Shown: in pieces, positions 8,916 to 18,391 of the stretch | How the letters are laid out: the number at the start of each line of letters is the position of its first letter | How positions within the stretch are numbered: position 1 is the first letter of the stretch | NCBI RefSeq assembly: GCF_017377855.1 | Contig: NZ_JAFREP010000022.1 | Span: forward strand, 124,001 to 188,000 | Direction: 5' to 3' | DNA from: Acanthopleuribacter pedis | GTDB lineage: Bacteria; Acidobacteriota; Holophagae; Acanthopleuribacterales; Acanthopleuribacteraceae | Length of the DNA stretch: 64,000 bases | The notes under the pieces: model-generated | Database searches by the model: none | The model's input: only the letters and a program-made list of their open reading frames with translations | Told to the model about the DNA's origin: nothing | Translations under genes and position numbers: made by a program

Positions 8916-9659
8916 ATGAGAAAACGTCACGAACGCATTCACAGTCCACAAATGGGTAGCGCCGTACACCTTTGGTGCTACGGGCACTGGGGTCAGCCGG
9001 TGCTGGTTTTCCCCTCGGCGGCCGGTTTTGCCCACGAATGGGACGCCCAGGGAATGGTCGATGCACTCGCGCCTTTTATTAACCAAGGCAAAATAAAGCT
9101 GTACTGTCCGGAAAGCAACATCAGCCGCAGTTGGACCAACAAAGAGGCGCCGATGGCGGTGCGCATTGAGAGTCACAAAAGGTATGAAGCCTTTATCATG
9201 CAAACCCTGGTGCCCTGGATTCGCGCCGATTGCGGCTCCGATTCGATCCGTCTCCACACCAGCGGCACCAGCCTGGGCGGGTTTTTCGCGGGCCTTTTCG
9301 CCCTCAAGTACCCCGAGGTTTTTGCGTACGCGCTGTGCATGAGCGGTCGCTATGATTTGACCGAGTTCACCGAGGGTTTTTGCAACAGCGACATCTACTT
9401 CAACAGCCCGCTCTCGTTTGTCCCCGGTCTGGAAGGGCAGGCGCTCCAGCGGGTACGCCAAACCCATCTAACGCTGGTTTGTGGACAAGGATTGTGGGAA
9501 GAAGGTTGTATTGAAGAAACCATCGCCCTCGGCCGCTTGTTACAAAGCAAACACATCCCCAACTACCTCGATATTTGGGGTCAGGACGTACGCCACGACT
9601 GGGAATGGTGGCGTCGTCAGGCGGTTCACCACATGAGCGGCCTGTACAAATTGGCCTAA
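8916..9659 (+). CDS. Esterase-family alpha/beta hydrolase
   Basis: A 247-residue protein with the features of the putative esterase family (esterase D/PHB depolymerase-like). The nucleophile elbow GTSLGG (a GXSXG motif) is followed by FFAGLFALKYPEVFAYALCMSG. The likely acid lies in the LVCGQGLWEEG region and the catalytic His in DVRHDWEWWRR near the C-terminus. The oxyanion region is probably VLVFPSAAGFAHEWD. There is no signal peptide, so a cytoplasmic role is expected. GAAGGA precedes the ATG by seven bases. It appears to be transcribed alone. The substrate is unknown. Confidence 0.8.
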   Translation: MRKRHERIHSPQMGSAVHLWCYGHWGQPVLVFPSAAGFAHEWDAQGMVDALAPFINQGKIKLYCPESNISRSWTNKEAPMAVRIESHKRYEAFIMQTLVPWIRADCGSDSIRLHTSGTSLGGFFAGLFALKYPEVFAYALCMSGRYDLTEFTEGFCNSDIYFNSPLSFVPGLEGQALQRVRQTHLTLVCGQGLWEEGCIEETIALGRLLQSKHIPNYLDIWGQDVRHDWEWWRRQAVHHMSGLYKLA

Positions 9660-9976
9660 TTGCGGCCTTTCCTACCGCGGCCACATCCGAGGGGGCCCGC
9701 CCCCTTCTAAACGCCCCGCTTACAAGAGCTTCATGAAATTTTTACAGCCTGTGAACCCTCATCCCGTCCCACGCACACCGAACCTTTTGGGCGCCGCTTT
9801 CTTGTGATATAAGGGTAGGTTTGCATTGAGCAACCCGTGACGGCCCAGCCACACGGAAACGCCTGTATGCCCCGAACGCCCCTTGGGGAACCCTAACAAC
9901 CGTCTCCTCACCCGCCCGCCAGGATGTATCGGGGGCGCAAACGGTTCGGGCCGCATACGTCTTGGGAGGGGGATTT
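9660..9976 (+). other. Intergenic leader of speA
   Basis: A GC palindrome (GAGGGGGCCCGCCCCCTTC, about 9689-9707) follows the esterase stop and may terminate it, although no T-run follows. The rest is non-coding. It ends with the very strong Shine-Dalgarno GGGAGGGGGA at 9964-9973, directly before the speA ATG. Confidence 0.4.
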
Positions 9977-11887
9977 ATGGAACAAACCGCCGCGCAATGG
10001 TCGGTAGATCGCGCACGCGAGCTTTACAAGGTTGACCAGTGGGGACTGGGTTATTTTTCTATTAATGAACACGGCAATATTTGCGTGCAGGCCGCGAGCG
10101 ATTCGCCCCATAAAATCGATCTAAAAAAGTTGATCGACGAACTGAATAAACGCAAAATCCACATGCCGGTTTTGATTCGGTTTATGGATATTTTGCGTGA
10201 CCGGATCGCGCAACTCTCGAACGCCTTCAACCACGCGATTGAAGACAACGAATACGAGGGCAAGTATTTACCGCTTTTTCCCATCAAGGTCAATCAGGAA
10301 CGGGACGTGGTCACCTCCATGCTGGAACACGGCAAGGAATTCGGCCTCGGTTTAGAAGCAGGCTCCAAAGCCGAGTTGCTGATTGTTCTGGCGATGACCA
10401 CCGATTTGAAAACACCGATTGTCTGCAACGGCTACAAAGACCGTGAATTTGTGAGTCTGGTCGGCATGGCCCACCAAATGGGTAAAACCATTTTTCCGGT
10501 GATTGAGAACTACGAGGAGCTGGAAACCTTTATTGCCTATTACAAGGAAACCGGCATCATGCCGCGCCTGGGACTCCGCATCAAACTGTCCACCCGCGGC
10601 GTGGGGAAATGGGCCAAAACCGGCGGCGATGCATCCAAGTTCGGATTGCGCGTCCCCGAGGTATTGCGCGCCATCGAACGCCTCAAAGAAGAAAACCTGC
10701 TGCATGCGCTGAATCTGCTGCATTTCCACATCGGCAGCCAAGTCACCAAAATCAAAGTCGTGAAGCAGGCCATTGTCGAGACCATGCGCGTGTTCGTCGA
10801 AGTTGTGCGGCTCGGCGCCAAGCTCGACTACCTGGATATCGGGGGCGGTTTGGGCGTGGATTACGACGGCAGCTCGCGCGAATCCCACTCAACGATTAAC
10901 TATTCCTTACGCGAATACGCGGGCGACATCGTCTACCGAGTCAAACAAATTTGCCAAGAAAACGGCATCCCGGTTCCCAACCTCTTGTCGGAATCAGGCC
11001 GGTTCCTCGCGGCCCACTACTCGCTGATGGTCACCAACGTGCCGGCGATCAGCTCGATCCGGCCTTGCGGGCTAGACTTCCCCAAACCGGAAAAAGGGTA
11101 CGGTCCGGTCAAAGAGATGTTCGATATTTTGCCAACCATCAGTAAAGACAACTTTAGCGAGTGTTATCACGATGCGGTTCAATACCGCTCCGAGGCATTA
11201 AGCTTGTTCAATCTGGGTTACTTAACCCTGCCGGAACGGGCCTACATGGAAGAGGTTTATTGGCAGATCATGCGTCGTGTTCACGAAATTTCACGGCAAA
11301 CCGGCATCCAAACCCCGGAAATCGAAGACCTCGAAAGCGAATTGTCGGATACCTATTTTGCCAACTTCTCGTTGTTCCAATCCTTGCCCGACTCCTGGGC
11401 CATCGACCAACTGTTCCCCATCATGCCGATCCACCGCCTCAATGAGGAACCGGACCGGCTTGGCACCGTGGTTGATCTAACCTGCGATTCCGACGGGGTC
11501 ATCGACCAGTACATTGGCGAAGACGGCCCGCGGCCCTCGATGATGCTGCACTCGATCAACAACGGTGACCATTACTACATCGGCATTTTCATGATCGGCG
11601 CCTACCAGGAAACCCTTGGCGAACTGCACAACCTCTTCGGCGACACCCACGCGGTTCAAATCCGCATCCAGGGCGATAACCAATACAAAATAGAGAACTT
11701 AATCAAAGGCGATACCATTCACCAAGTGCTTAACTACGTTTCGTTTAACCGGGGCGAGTTGCTGCACAAGATGCGCGATCAAATTGAACAGGCAGTCGAC
11801 GACGGCCGTCTCGACCTCGAAGAATCGGCCAAACTGATGGGCCTCTACGAGGAAGGGTTCTACGGCTACACTTACTTCGAGGAGTAG
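9977..11887 (+). CDS. speA: Biosynthetic arginine decarboxylase
   Basis: Converts arginine to agmatine with pyridoxal phosphate, the first step of polyamine synthesis from arginine. I choose the ATG at 9977 because the purine-rich ribosome site ends three bases upstream; the TTG at 9962 would lie inside it. This gives 636 residues, the usual SpeA length. PLP-Lys is in LFPIKVNQ, substrate and phosphate sites in NLLHFHIGSQ and DIGGGLGVDYDGS, and SESGRFLAAHYSLMV follows. The C-terminal half has CDSDGVIDQY, which includes the catalytic Cys-Asp region of the fold. It appears monocistronic, with a strong terminator after it. Confidence 0.96.
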   Translation: MEQTAAQWSVDRARELYKVDQWGLGYFSINEHGNICVQAASDSPHKIDLKKLIDELNKRKIHMPVLIRFMDILRDRIAQLSNAFNHAIEDNEYEGKYLPLFPIKVNQERDVVTSMLEHGKEFGLGLEAGSKAELLIVLAMTTDLKTPIVCNGYKDREFVSLVGMAHQMGKTIFPVIENYEELETFIAYYKETGIMPRLGLRIKLSTRGVGKWAKTGGDASKFGLRVPEVLRAIERLKEENLLHALNLLHFHIGSQVTKIKVVKQAIVETMRVFVEVVRLGAKLDYLDIGGGLGVDYDGSSRESHSTINYSLREYAGDIVYRVKQICQENGIPVPNLLSESGRFLAAHYSLMVTNVPAISSIRPCGLDFPKPEKGYGPVKEMFDILPTISKDNFSECYHDAVQYRSEALSLFNLGYLTLPERAYMEEVYWQIMRRVHEISRQTGIQTPEIEDLESELSDTYFANFSLFQSLPDSWAIDQLFPIMPIHRLNEEPDRLGTVVDLTCDSDGVIDQYIGEDGPRPSMMLHSINNGDHYYIGIFMIGAYQETLGELHNLFGDTHAVQIRIQGDNQYKIENLIKGDTIHQVLNYVSFNRGELLHKMRDQIEQAVDDGRLDLEESAKLMGLYEEGFYGYTYFEE

Positions 11888-11910
11888 GGCGGGCAAGCCA
11901 AACGAAAAAC

Positions 11911-11950
11911 AAAAAAGGCGCGGCACCCCGAGGGGCGACGCGCCTTTTTT
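11911..11950. terminator. Bidirectional intrinsic terminator
   Basis: AAAAAAGGCGCG and CGCGCCTTTTTT arms flank a short internal hairpin. The A-run before and T-run after the stem serve both speA (plus) and the convergent TPR gene (minus). Confidence 0.92.
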
Positions 11951-11967
11951 GTTAATAAAACCACCGT

Positions 11968-13044
11968 CTATTTTTTGGCGAGTGTTTCCAGTTTTTGCGA
12001 GTATCGATCCTTGTTAAACACATCAGGGGCTAGGCCGCGCGCCTCGCGCAAGGAACGGGCCGCTTTGGCGTCCTTTCCAAGCTTATGGTAGGCGGCGGCC
12101 AACATGTGGTGGAACTCATGGGTTTTGGGTTTGCGATAAATGGCTTTGCGGAAGCGCGTCACCGCTTCTTGATAGGCACCCCGGTCGAAGGCCTTACGCC
12201 CCTGATCGTACTGATAAAAAGGATTCTTTTCGCGGAAACGCATTACCTTGTGACGGTACTTTTCAGCCAGTTCTTCCCGACCCGTCTTGGAATACAGACG
12301 CTCCAAGTTGTTCATCGCGGTCATCTCCATGCGACTCACCCGCAACGCTTTTTTGTAACACGCCTCGGCTTTGTCGGGGTTACCGGTGTACTGGTGGGCA
12401 ACACCCAGGTTCGACCAGGCAAAACTAATTTTCCCATCAATCTCGACGGCCTTCTTAAACCAAGCCAAGGCCTCGTGACGCTTGCCCTGGCCAAACTTTT
12501 CGGCGGCAATGTTGTTGTAGTACTGAGCCAAGGCGCGTCGGTCCGACACAATGCGCGAGGTACGGTCGTCGACCACGGCGTCGGGATTGAAATCAACAGG
12601 GAATTGGCGACCGCCGAGAAACACAATGGCATTCATGTGACGGTTCAGGACCACCACATTGCCGTGTTTGTCCCAGGTCGGCACATTGCTCACTTCTTGA
12701 AAGGCGACCTTAAAACCCAAATAACGGGACATCGCCACGAACATATTGGTAAAAGAAAGGCAGTTACCGCTGCGCTCTTCAAAGGTTTCGGCGGCGGTTT
12801 TGGTGTTGGTGTTCTCGTAGGTTAAATTAAGGAACTCATTGTTAAAAACAACCCAAATCAAACGATTTAGACGCGCCCCCGGATTTTTCACATGACCGAC
12901 ATGCTCATCGAGAAATTGTTTCATTTCCGGCGTTAGTTCCAGCACATCAATCTCAGGAACCACAATCATGTCGGGAACCTCAATCGATTGGGGTTCCGGT
13001 TGATAGCTTTGCAACACACATACCAAAAATAATGTTGAGACCAC
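11968..13044 (-). CDS. Exported transglutaminase-like protein with TPR repeats
   Basis: A 358-residue protein starting at a GTG with AAGGAGG five bases upstream. A short hydrophobic start (VSTLFLVCVLQ) suggests export. Residues about 55-185 resemble the transglutaminase-like cysteine protease fold: the Cys in RSGNCLSFTNMFVAMSRYLG, the His in VVVLNRHMNAIVFLGG, and the Asp in FPVDFNPD form a plausible triad. From about residue 195 there are tetratricopeptide repeats (AAEKFGQGKRHEALAWFKKA, AHQYTGNPDKAEACYKKALR and two more). The combination suggests a scaffold or peptidase acting on cell-envelope proteins. The substrate is unknown. Confidence 0.75.
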   Translation of the reverse strand: MVSTLFLVCVLQSYQPEPQSIEVPDMIVVPEIDVLELTPEMKQFLDEHVGHVKNPGARLNRLIWVVFNNEFLNLTYENTNTKTAAETFEERSGNCLSFTNMFVAMSRYLGFKVAFQEVSNVPTWDKHGNVVVLNRHMNAIVFLGGRQFPVDFNPDAVVDDRTSRIVSDRRALAQYYNNIAAEKFGQGKRHEALAWFKKAVEIDGKISFAWSNLGVAHQYTGNPDKAEACYKKALRVSRMEMTAMNNLERLYSKTGREELAEKYRHKVMRFREKNPFYQYDQGRKAFDRGAYQEAVTRFRKAIYRKPKTHEFHHMLAAAYHKLGKDAKAARSLREARGLAPDVFNKDRYSQKLETLAKK

Positions 13045-13678
13045 AAGCCCTCCTTTGTCCTACAACCAACAACTCACGCCAATTTATGGCAGACCATGTA
13101 TCAAACAGGTATTTCTACGTTATAACGCCGGATTTTGTCTGGGCTCCCGCATCTTTTTCAAAAAAAAGAAGGAACCCTGGTGTTCACCGGATCGGCCAAA
13201 AAGGGCTCAATCCAAATTTCCAAAACTGCCGTCGTCACAACGGCAAGGTGAATCTAAAGTTGAAAGGCGCTTTACTCACCGGGAATCAAACCCGAAGCGC
13301 ACAGAAACATGAATGTGCTGTTAACAATTTAACGGTTTTGGGATCGAAACGGCCCTCTCAGCCCCAAAGGTTTACAAAAATTTAACACAGCTAACAGCGG
13401 ATAACCAAGGTTCCAGAGGGAGAAAAGGTTCGAATTCCCAAGACCCGAGTGATGGTGCGCGGGATCGATGGCATATCAAGTTGCGCAAGGCTCGCCTGTC
13501 AAGGACCCCACGAACAAAGAACAGAAACACCGGTCTTGAAAAACGAAGTGACAGCCTCATCCACATGCACAATCAGGAAAAAAAGCGCTCAAGATCCGGC
13601 CGCCCATCCTCCTTTCATCCTAAGCTCCTGAGCCATAACGAATACCAACCCCAGCCAAAAAGGAACCAAAACCCATCC
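13045..13678. other. Divergent/tail intergenic region, nothing recognised
   Basis: About 630 bases between the TPR-protein start and the uvrB stop. Several short frames are open but lack ribosome sites and protein-like composition. A T-loop-like GGTTCGAATTCC at about 13427 is not part of a tRNA, because no matching acceptor or anticodon arms can be formed. I see no terminator for uvrB. Confidence 0.4.
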
Positions 13679-15670
13679 TCAACGCAATTCCAACGCCTGG
13701 CTTTTGATCTCCTTAATCCTGTCGCGGATTTCGGCTGCTTTTTCGAACTCAAGCGCCTCCGCAAAGGCCAACATCTCTTTTTCGAGCTTGGCCACTTCCT
13801 TGTACGCTTCTTCCTTGGTTTTGGGCGCGGCCTCGCTGCCTTTAAGCTTGCGCTGGGTCGCGTAATCGCTTTCGTAGAGCTCCGACAACGGATCGTTCAG
13901 CGAGCGCACCACGGTTTGCGGGGTAATCCCGTGTTTTTCGTTAAACGCCAACTGGATGGCGCGCCGCCGCTTGGTTTCGCCGATGGTTTCCTTCATGGCG
14001 TCCGACACAAAATCCGCGTACATAATGACCCGACCGGCCACGTTCCGCGCTGCCCGCCCCACGGTCTGAATCAGGGAACGGGTTGAACGCAGGAAACCCT
14101 GCTTGTCGGCGTCCAAAATGGCGACCAAGGCCACCTCGGGCAAATCCAACCCCTCGCGCAACAAGTTGATCCCCACCACCACGTCGAACACACCCAGACG
14201 CAATTGGTGCAAAATTTCCAAGCGTTCCAAGGTATCGATTTCACTGTGTAAGTAGGCAACCTTCACACCGTGGGACTGGAAATATTCGCTCAGATCCTCG
14301 GCCATGCGTTTGGTCAAGGTGGTCACCAGGGTACGCTGATTGCGGGCGACGGATTGGCGGATCTCTTCCAGCAAATTGTCGATCTGATTTTTGATCGGGC
14401 GAACCTCGATCTCGGGATCGCACAAACCGGTGGGGCGAATAATTTGCTCGATCATCGCGCCCTCGGTCCGTTCAATCTCAAAGGGACCGGGCGTTGCCGA
14501 CACAAACAAGACCTGACCGGTGCGGGCGTGAAATTCCTCGGCCTTGAGGGGTCGGTTATCGAGCGCGGAGGGTAAACGAAAACCATAGGAAACCAGATTC
14601 TCCTTACGGGCCCGGTCGCCGCGATACATACCGCCGATTTGCGGCACGGTAATGTGGCTTTCGTCCAGGAAAAGCAGGTAATCCTCGGGGAAATAATCCA
14701 TTAGGGTTGAAGGCGGCGAACCCTCCGGGCGACCATCCAAATAACGCGAATAGTTTTCAATGCCGTGGCAAAAACCCGTTTCGCCCAGCATTTCCAGGTC
14801 GAATTGGGTGCGTTGGCTGAGGCGTTGCGCCTCCAGCAAACGCTTCTCATTGTTGAGTTCCAACACGCGCTGGTCCATCTCAATACGGATTTGTTCAATC
14901 GCGGTCTGCAAGCGTTCCGTCGGGGTCACAAAGTGGGTGGTCGGGAAGATGCGAACCTGATCCAAGTCGGCCTCGGCCTTGCCGGTCAACGGATCAAAGG
15001 CCTGGATTAATTCAACATCATCGCCGAAGAATTCGATGCGAATCCCCAAATCCTCGTAGGCCAAGTAGACCTCAATCGTGTCCCCGCGAACCCGGAAGGT
15101 GCCGGGATAAAAAGCGCTGTTGTTGCGCAAATACTGAATCCCCACCAAATCACGCAGCAGGTTTTGGCGGTCGTATTCTTCATCGACCTTTAGGTTCACG
15201 GTGAGTTCGTCATAAAACTGGGGCGAACCCAGGCCGTAAATACAGGACACCGAGGCGACAATGACCACATCGCGACGCTCCAACAGGGAACGCGTGGCGC
15301 TGAGGCGTAACTTTTCAATGTCTTTGTTAATGGTCGCTTCTTTTTGGATAAAGGTGTCGGTCGCGGCGACATAGGCCTCGGGCTGGTAATAGTCGTAATA
15401 ACTGACGAAGTACTCAACCGCATTGTCGGGAAAGAACTTTTTGAATTCTTGGTACAACTGGGCGGCCAGGGTTTTGTTTGGCGCCATGATGAGGGTCGGC
15501 CGGTTCAGGGTTTCGATCACCTTTGCCATGGTAAAGGTTTTACCGGATCCGGTGACCCCCAACAAGGTGGTGTACACCTCACCCCGCTCAATGGAGGCGG
15601 TGATGTTTTTAATCGCCTCGGGCTGATCGCCACGCGGCTCGTATTGGGTCTCCATGCGAAACGGTTTCAA
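13679..15670 (-). CDS. uvrB: Excinuclease ABC subunit B
   Basis: The damage-verifying helicase-like subunit of nucleotide excision repair, 663 residues as usual. The start is a TTG at 15670 with GGAGG six bases before it. The resulting KPFRMETQYEPRGDQPEAI aligns with the conserved UvrB beginning, which an internal ATG would truncate. Motifs seen are the Walker A GVTGSGKTFTMAK, the beta-hairpin region YYDYYQPEAYV, the DEAD-like LFLDESH, SATPGPFE, NLLREGLDLPEVALVAILDADKQGFLRS, and QTVGRAARN. The UVR motif ends the protein (LEKEMLAFAEALEFEKAAEIRD) and binds UvrC or UvrA. Confidence 0.98.
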   Translation of the reverse strand: MKPFRMETQYEPRGDQPEAIKNITASIERGEVYTTLLGVTGSGKTFTMAKVIETLNRPTLIMAPNKTLAAQLYQEFKKFFPDNAVEYFVSYYDYYQPEAYVAATDTFIQKEATINKDIEKLRLSATRSLLERRDVVIVASVSCIYGLGSPQFYDELTVNLKVDEEYDRQNLLRDLVGIQYLRNNSAFYPGTFRVRGDTIEVYLAYEDLGIRIEFFGDDVELIQAFDPLTGKAEADLDQVRIFPTTHFVTPTERLQTAIEQIRIEMDQRVLELNNEKRLLEAQRLSQRTQFDLEMLGETGFCHGIENYSRYLDGRPEGSPPSTLMDYFPEDYLLFLDESHITVPQIGGMYRGDRARKENLVSYGFRLPSALDNRPLKAEEFHARTGQVLFVSATPGPFEIERTEGAMIEQIIRPTGLCDPEIEVRPIKNQIDNLLEEIRQSVARNQRTLVTTLTKRMAEDLSEYFQSHGVKVAYLHSEIDTLERLEILHQLRLGVFDVVVGINLLREGLDLPEVALVAILDADKQGFLRSTRSLIQTVGRAARNVAGRVIMYADFVSDAMKETIGETKRRRAIQLAFNEKHGITPQTVVRSLNDPLSELYESDYATQRKLKGSEAAPKTKEEAYKEVAKLEKEMLAFAEALEFEKAAEIRDRIKEIKSQALELR

Positions 15671-15718
15671 GCCAGACCTCCAACCTCATAACTTCCCCGG
15701 CTTGCGGAGAAATGAAAA

Positions 15719-15744
15719 GGAGCGACCCGGCAAGAGGTCGCTCC
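15719..15744 (-). terminator. Intrinsic terminator of the CoA-binding gene
   Basis: GGAGCGACC/GGTCGCTCC stem with an eight-base loop. On the minus strand it is followed by CTTTTCATTTC, placing it 33 bases beyond the CoA-binding gene stop and just before the uvrB start. Confidence 0.75.
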
Positions 15745-15776
15745 ATCAAGTCCGTGCAAAACCACACCAGACGTGT

Positions 15777-16190
15777 TTAGAGATAACTGCGCAACGCGTA
15801 GGGACAGGCGTCCATAACCACCTGAATGCCCTCGTGTTCCAGTCGTTCTTGAAAAAGGAAATCAAAAACGCCCTGTTGGCACCAAACCATTTTCGGGCGC
15901 CACTTAAGCGCAAGGATTTCATCGGCGAGCGCGGGCAGATGGTCGGCGTTGCGGAAGACTTGAATGATGTCAACCGGCGCGTCCAAATCGGCCAAGGTCG
16001 CCTTGACGGGAATCTTGGCAACGGTGGTGCCGTTGATGGTGGGGTTAATCCCGGTAACACGGTTCCCCTCTTCAATGAGAAACTCCGTCACTTTTCCGAC
16101 AATACGGGCCGGATTTTCGCTGTAGCCCACCACGGCAACAGATGATTTGCCGTGGAACAGACGCATACCTTCGGATACAGGACCGAACAT
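15777..16190 (-). CDS. CoA-binding domain protein (YccU type)
   Basis: A 137-residue single-domain Rossmann protein of the CoA_binding_2 family. GKSSVAVVGYSENPARIVGKV carries the nucleotide-binding loop, GNRVTGINPTI is the second strand, and DIIQVFRNADHLPAL, KMVWCQQGVFD and VVMDACPYALR are family positions, the last with the conserved Cys near the C-terminus. The ATG at 16190 is preceded by GGAGG at eight bases; the TTG at 16205 overlaps that site and is rejected. The family binds acyl-CoA or related nucleotides, but its cellular role is poorly defined. Confidence 0.85.
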   Translation of the reverse strand: MFGPVSEGMRLFHGKSSVAVVGYSENPARIVGKVTEFLIEEGNRVTGINPTINGTTVAKIPVKATLADLDAPVDIIQVFRNADHLPALADEILALKWRPKMVWCQQGVFDFLFQERLEHEGIQVVMDACPYALRSYL

Positions 16191-16384
16191 AATCAGAGCC
16201 TCCAAGTTTTCGACTCTTGATGTAACTTATCAGGTCCTCATAGCGAGAGACCTTCAACGCATACCCGCGGCGGGAAGACCCGCATGCATAAGCTTACCGG
16301 AATAGGACATTTATAAAGAGCACATAAAAGCGACGCGGTGTATGGATGAGAAACCGGGCGCCGTGAAGCCCCCGGCTAAGAGAA

Positions 16385-17665
16385 TTAGTGGTGGTTCTTA
16401 ACCATACTCATCAGGTCACGGCGGGTTTCCCCTTGGTAGACCTGACGGGGACGACTAATGCGGGTCGAACCGGATTGCATTTCACGCCATTGAGCAATCC
16501 AGCCCGGCAGACGACCAACGGCAAACATGACGGTGAACATTTCGGTAGGAATGCCCATCGCTTTGTAGATGATGCCGCTGTAGAAGTCGACGTTGGGATA
16601 GAGTTTGCGATCCACAAAGTAGGAATCGTTAAGCGCGGCTTCTTCCAGCTCTTTGGCCAGTTTCAGCAATGGATCGTTGATACCGAGTTTGGACAAAACA
16701 CGGTCGGCGTGTTTTTTGATAATGCGGGCGCGCGGGTCGAAGTTCTTGTAGACACGGTGCCCAAAACCCATCAGACGGAAGCCGGACTCTTTGTCCTTGG
16801 CGAGATCCAGGTATTTCTGAATGTCGCCGCCGTCGTTCTTGATCACTTCCAGCATTTCCAAAACTTTTTGGTTGGCACCGCCGTGTAACGGACCCCACAG
16901 GGAACACATCCCGCCTGCGATGGCGGCGTACAAGTTCACCTGGCTGCTGCCGATCATGCGCACGGTGGCGGCGGAGCAGTTTTGTTCGTGGTCGGCGTGG
17001 AGGATCAACAAAAGATCCAGCGCCTTGACGATATCGGGATCCAACTTGAAACGGTTGGCCGGGGTGTTAAAGGTCAGGTCCAGGAAGTTGGCGGCGTAGC
17101 TTTGGTCGGGATTGGAGTAGTTGAGCGGCCAACCACGCAGTTTGCGGTAAACCCAAGAAGCCAGCACGGGGATTTTTCCGAGCAGGCGCAGGATGGCTTT
17201 GTCGACCTGGGCCGGATCATTCTCATCGTAGGGATAGTAGGCGTACATGCTTGGCAACACGCTGGCCAACAGCGCCATGGGGTGAGAATCTTTAGGAAAC
17301 GCTTCGAACATCCGTGACAAGCCGTTGTGCGGCAACGAGTGTTCGGCGATATCATCGCGGAAGCGGTCGTATTCGGCCTGAGAAGGCAGACGGCCGTAAA
17401 TCACCAAGTAAGCGGTTTCGAGGAAATCAGTTTTCTCGCACAAGTCCTCAATGGGGTAACCCCGGTGGCGGAGAATGCCTTTCTCGCCGTCAATGAACGT
17501 AATACTGCTTTCACATGACCCGGTATTGACGTAACCAGGGTCTAATGTAATTAAACCCGTCTGAGCGCGCAGCTTAGAGATATCAATCGCTCGCTCGCCT
17601 TCAGTGCCTTCAACAACCGGGAGTGAAATCTTGGAATCCCCGTAGGAAATTTCTGCTTGATCCAC
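16385..17665 (-). CDS. gltA: Citrate synthase (type II)
   Basis: Condenses oxaloacetate and acetyl-CoA into citrate at the entry to the TCA cycle. At 426 residues it has the type II bacterial length with the extra N-terminal domain (PGYVNTGSCESSITFIDGEKG). Catalytic residues are visible: His in LWGPLHGGANQKV, His in MGFGHRVYKNFDPRA and Asp in KLYPNVDFYSGI. The GTG start is preceded by AAGGAGTGAGGC. It stands alone, with about 200 non-coding bases on its 3' side. Confidence 0.97.
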   Translation of the reverse strand: MDQAEISYGDSKISLPVVEGTEGERAIDISKLRAQTGLITLDPGYVNTGSCESSITFIDGEKGILRHRGYPIEDLCEKTDFLETAYLVIYGRLPSQAEYDRFRDDIAEHSLPHNGLSRMFEAFPKDSHPMALLASVLPSMYAYYPYDENDPAQVDKAILRLLGKIPVLASWVYRKLRGWPLNYSNPDQSYAANFLDLTFNTPANRFKLDPDIVKALDLLLILHADHEQNCSAATVRMIGSSQVNLYAAIAGGMCSLWGPLHGGANQKVLEMLEVIKNDGGDIQKYLDLAKDKESGFRLMGFGHRVYKNFDPRARIIKKHADRVLSKLGINDPLLKLAKELEEAALNDSYFVDRKLYPNVDFYSGIIYKAMGIPTEMFTVMFAVGRLPGWIAQWREMQSGSTRISRPRQVYQGETRRDLMSMVKNHH

Positions 17666-17942
17666 GCCTCACTCCTTCTGGAAATAAATCAATCCATCTC
17701 GACGGCCTGGTGGAAATAAACGCTGCACAGCGGTGTACCCGTTATTTCGAAGAGCAAATAGAAACGGAATTCCGTTTTTCCGCACCAAGCCGCTGCTCAT
17801 TTTAGGAGATGGTTTCAATCATGTGCAAGCGTAAATTCGCAAAAGCGCCCCGTCCGCCAAGTAATGGGGCGGCGCGGTTCCCCCCATTTTCGACACCCGT
17901 TTTTCTGGTCTGGATTTCTCCCCGACACCGCCCTTTTTTGTT

Positions 17943-18284
17943 ATGATCGCGGCCATGAAAGAGGCACGATTGGCGGAGCTTGTCCGCGCGATACAACAAG
18001 GTAAATTAAGTCGTAACCGCCACTTCGAGGCGTTTAAGGATCCACTTGTCCAAGAAGCACGGACCATCCACAGACGCCTTCAATCCCTGACGCAACTGCT
18101 CGAGCAGCACCCCGCCCGGGAACTCGAGGTGGCCGCCGTCCGCGAACGCAATCAAGTCCGCGTCGACGTCAAGGTGACACGCCTGCACCTCTCCTGGACA
18201 GCCCGCTTCAGTCCGACTGAATACGGCTTGCTTTTGGAACGTCACGCCGTCCAAAGCTTCCCGGCACTCCACGGCCACACCTAA
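17943..18284 (+). CDS. Hypothetical protein, helical
   Basis: A 113-residue basic protein (start at 17943 or the ATG at 17955, giving KEARLAELVRAIQQGKLSRN). It has amphipathic helices up to about residue 65 and then strand-like, charged sequence. No family is recognised. No ribosome site is visible, and a TTATGAT sequence overlaps the first ATG, so it could be transcribed from very close to its start. It lies 108 bases before the haem A synthase gene on the same strand. Composition is protein-like, but the call is uncertain. Confidence 0.5.
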   Translation: MIAAMKEARLAELVRAIQQGKLSRNRHFEAFKDPLVQEARTIHRRLQSLTQLLEQHPARELEVAAVRERNQVRVDVKVTRLHLSWTARFSPTEYGLLLERHAVQSFPALHGHT

Positions 18285-18391
18285 ATACCGCCTCCCGTGG
18301 ACAACCACGCGCCCCAATCCGCGGCGCGTCACCCAACCTCGGTCACCCGCGCCTCGCGGCGCGACCGACCCCCGCTTCAAAGAGGACCCGA

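Noticed and set aside
13415..13450. A T-loop-like GGTTCGAATTCC suggesting a tRNA
   Set aside because: No acceptor stem, anticodon arm or D-arm can be built around it.
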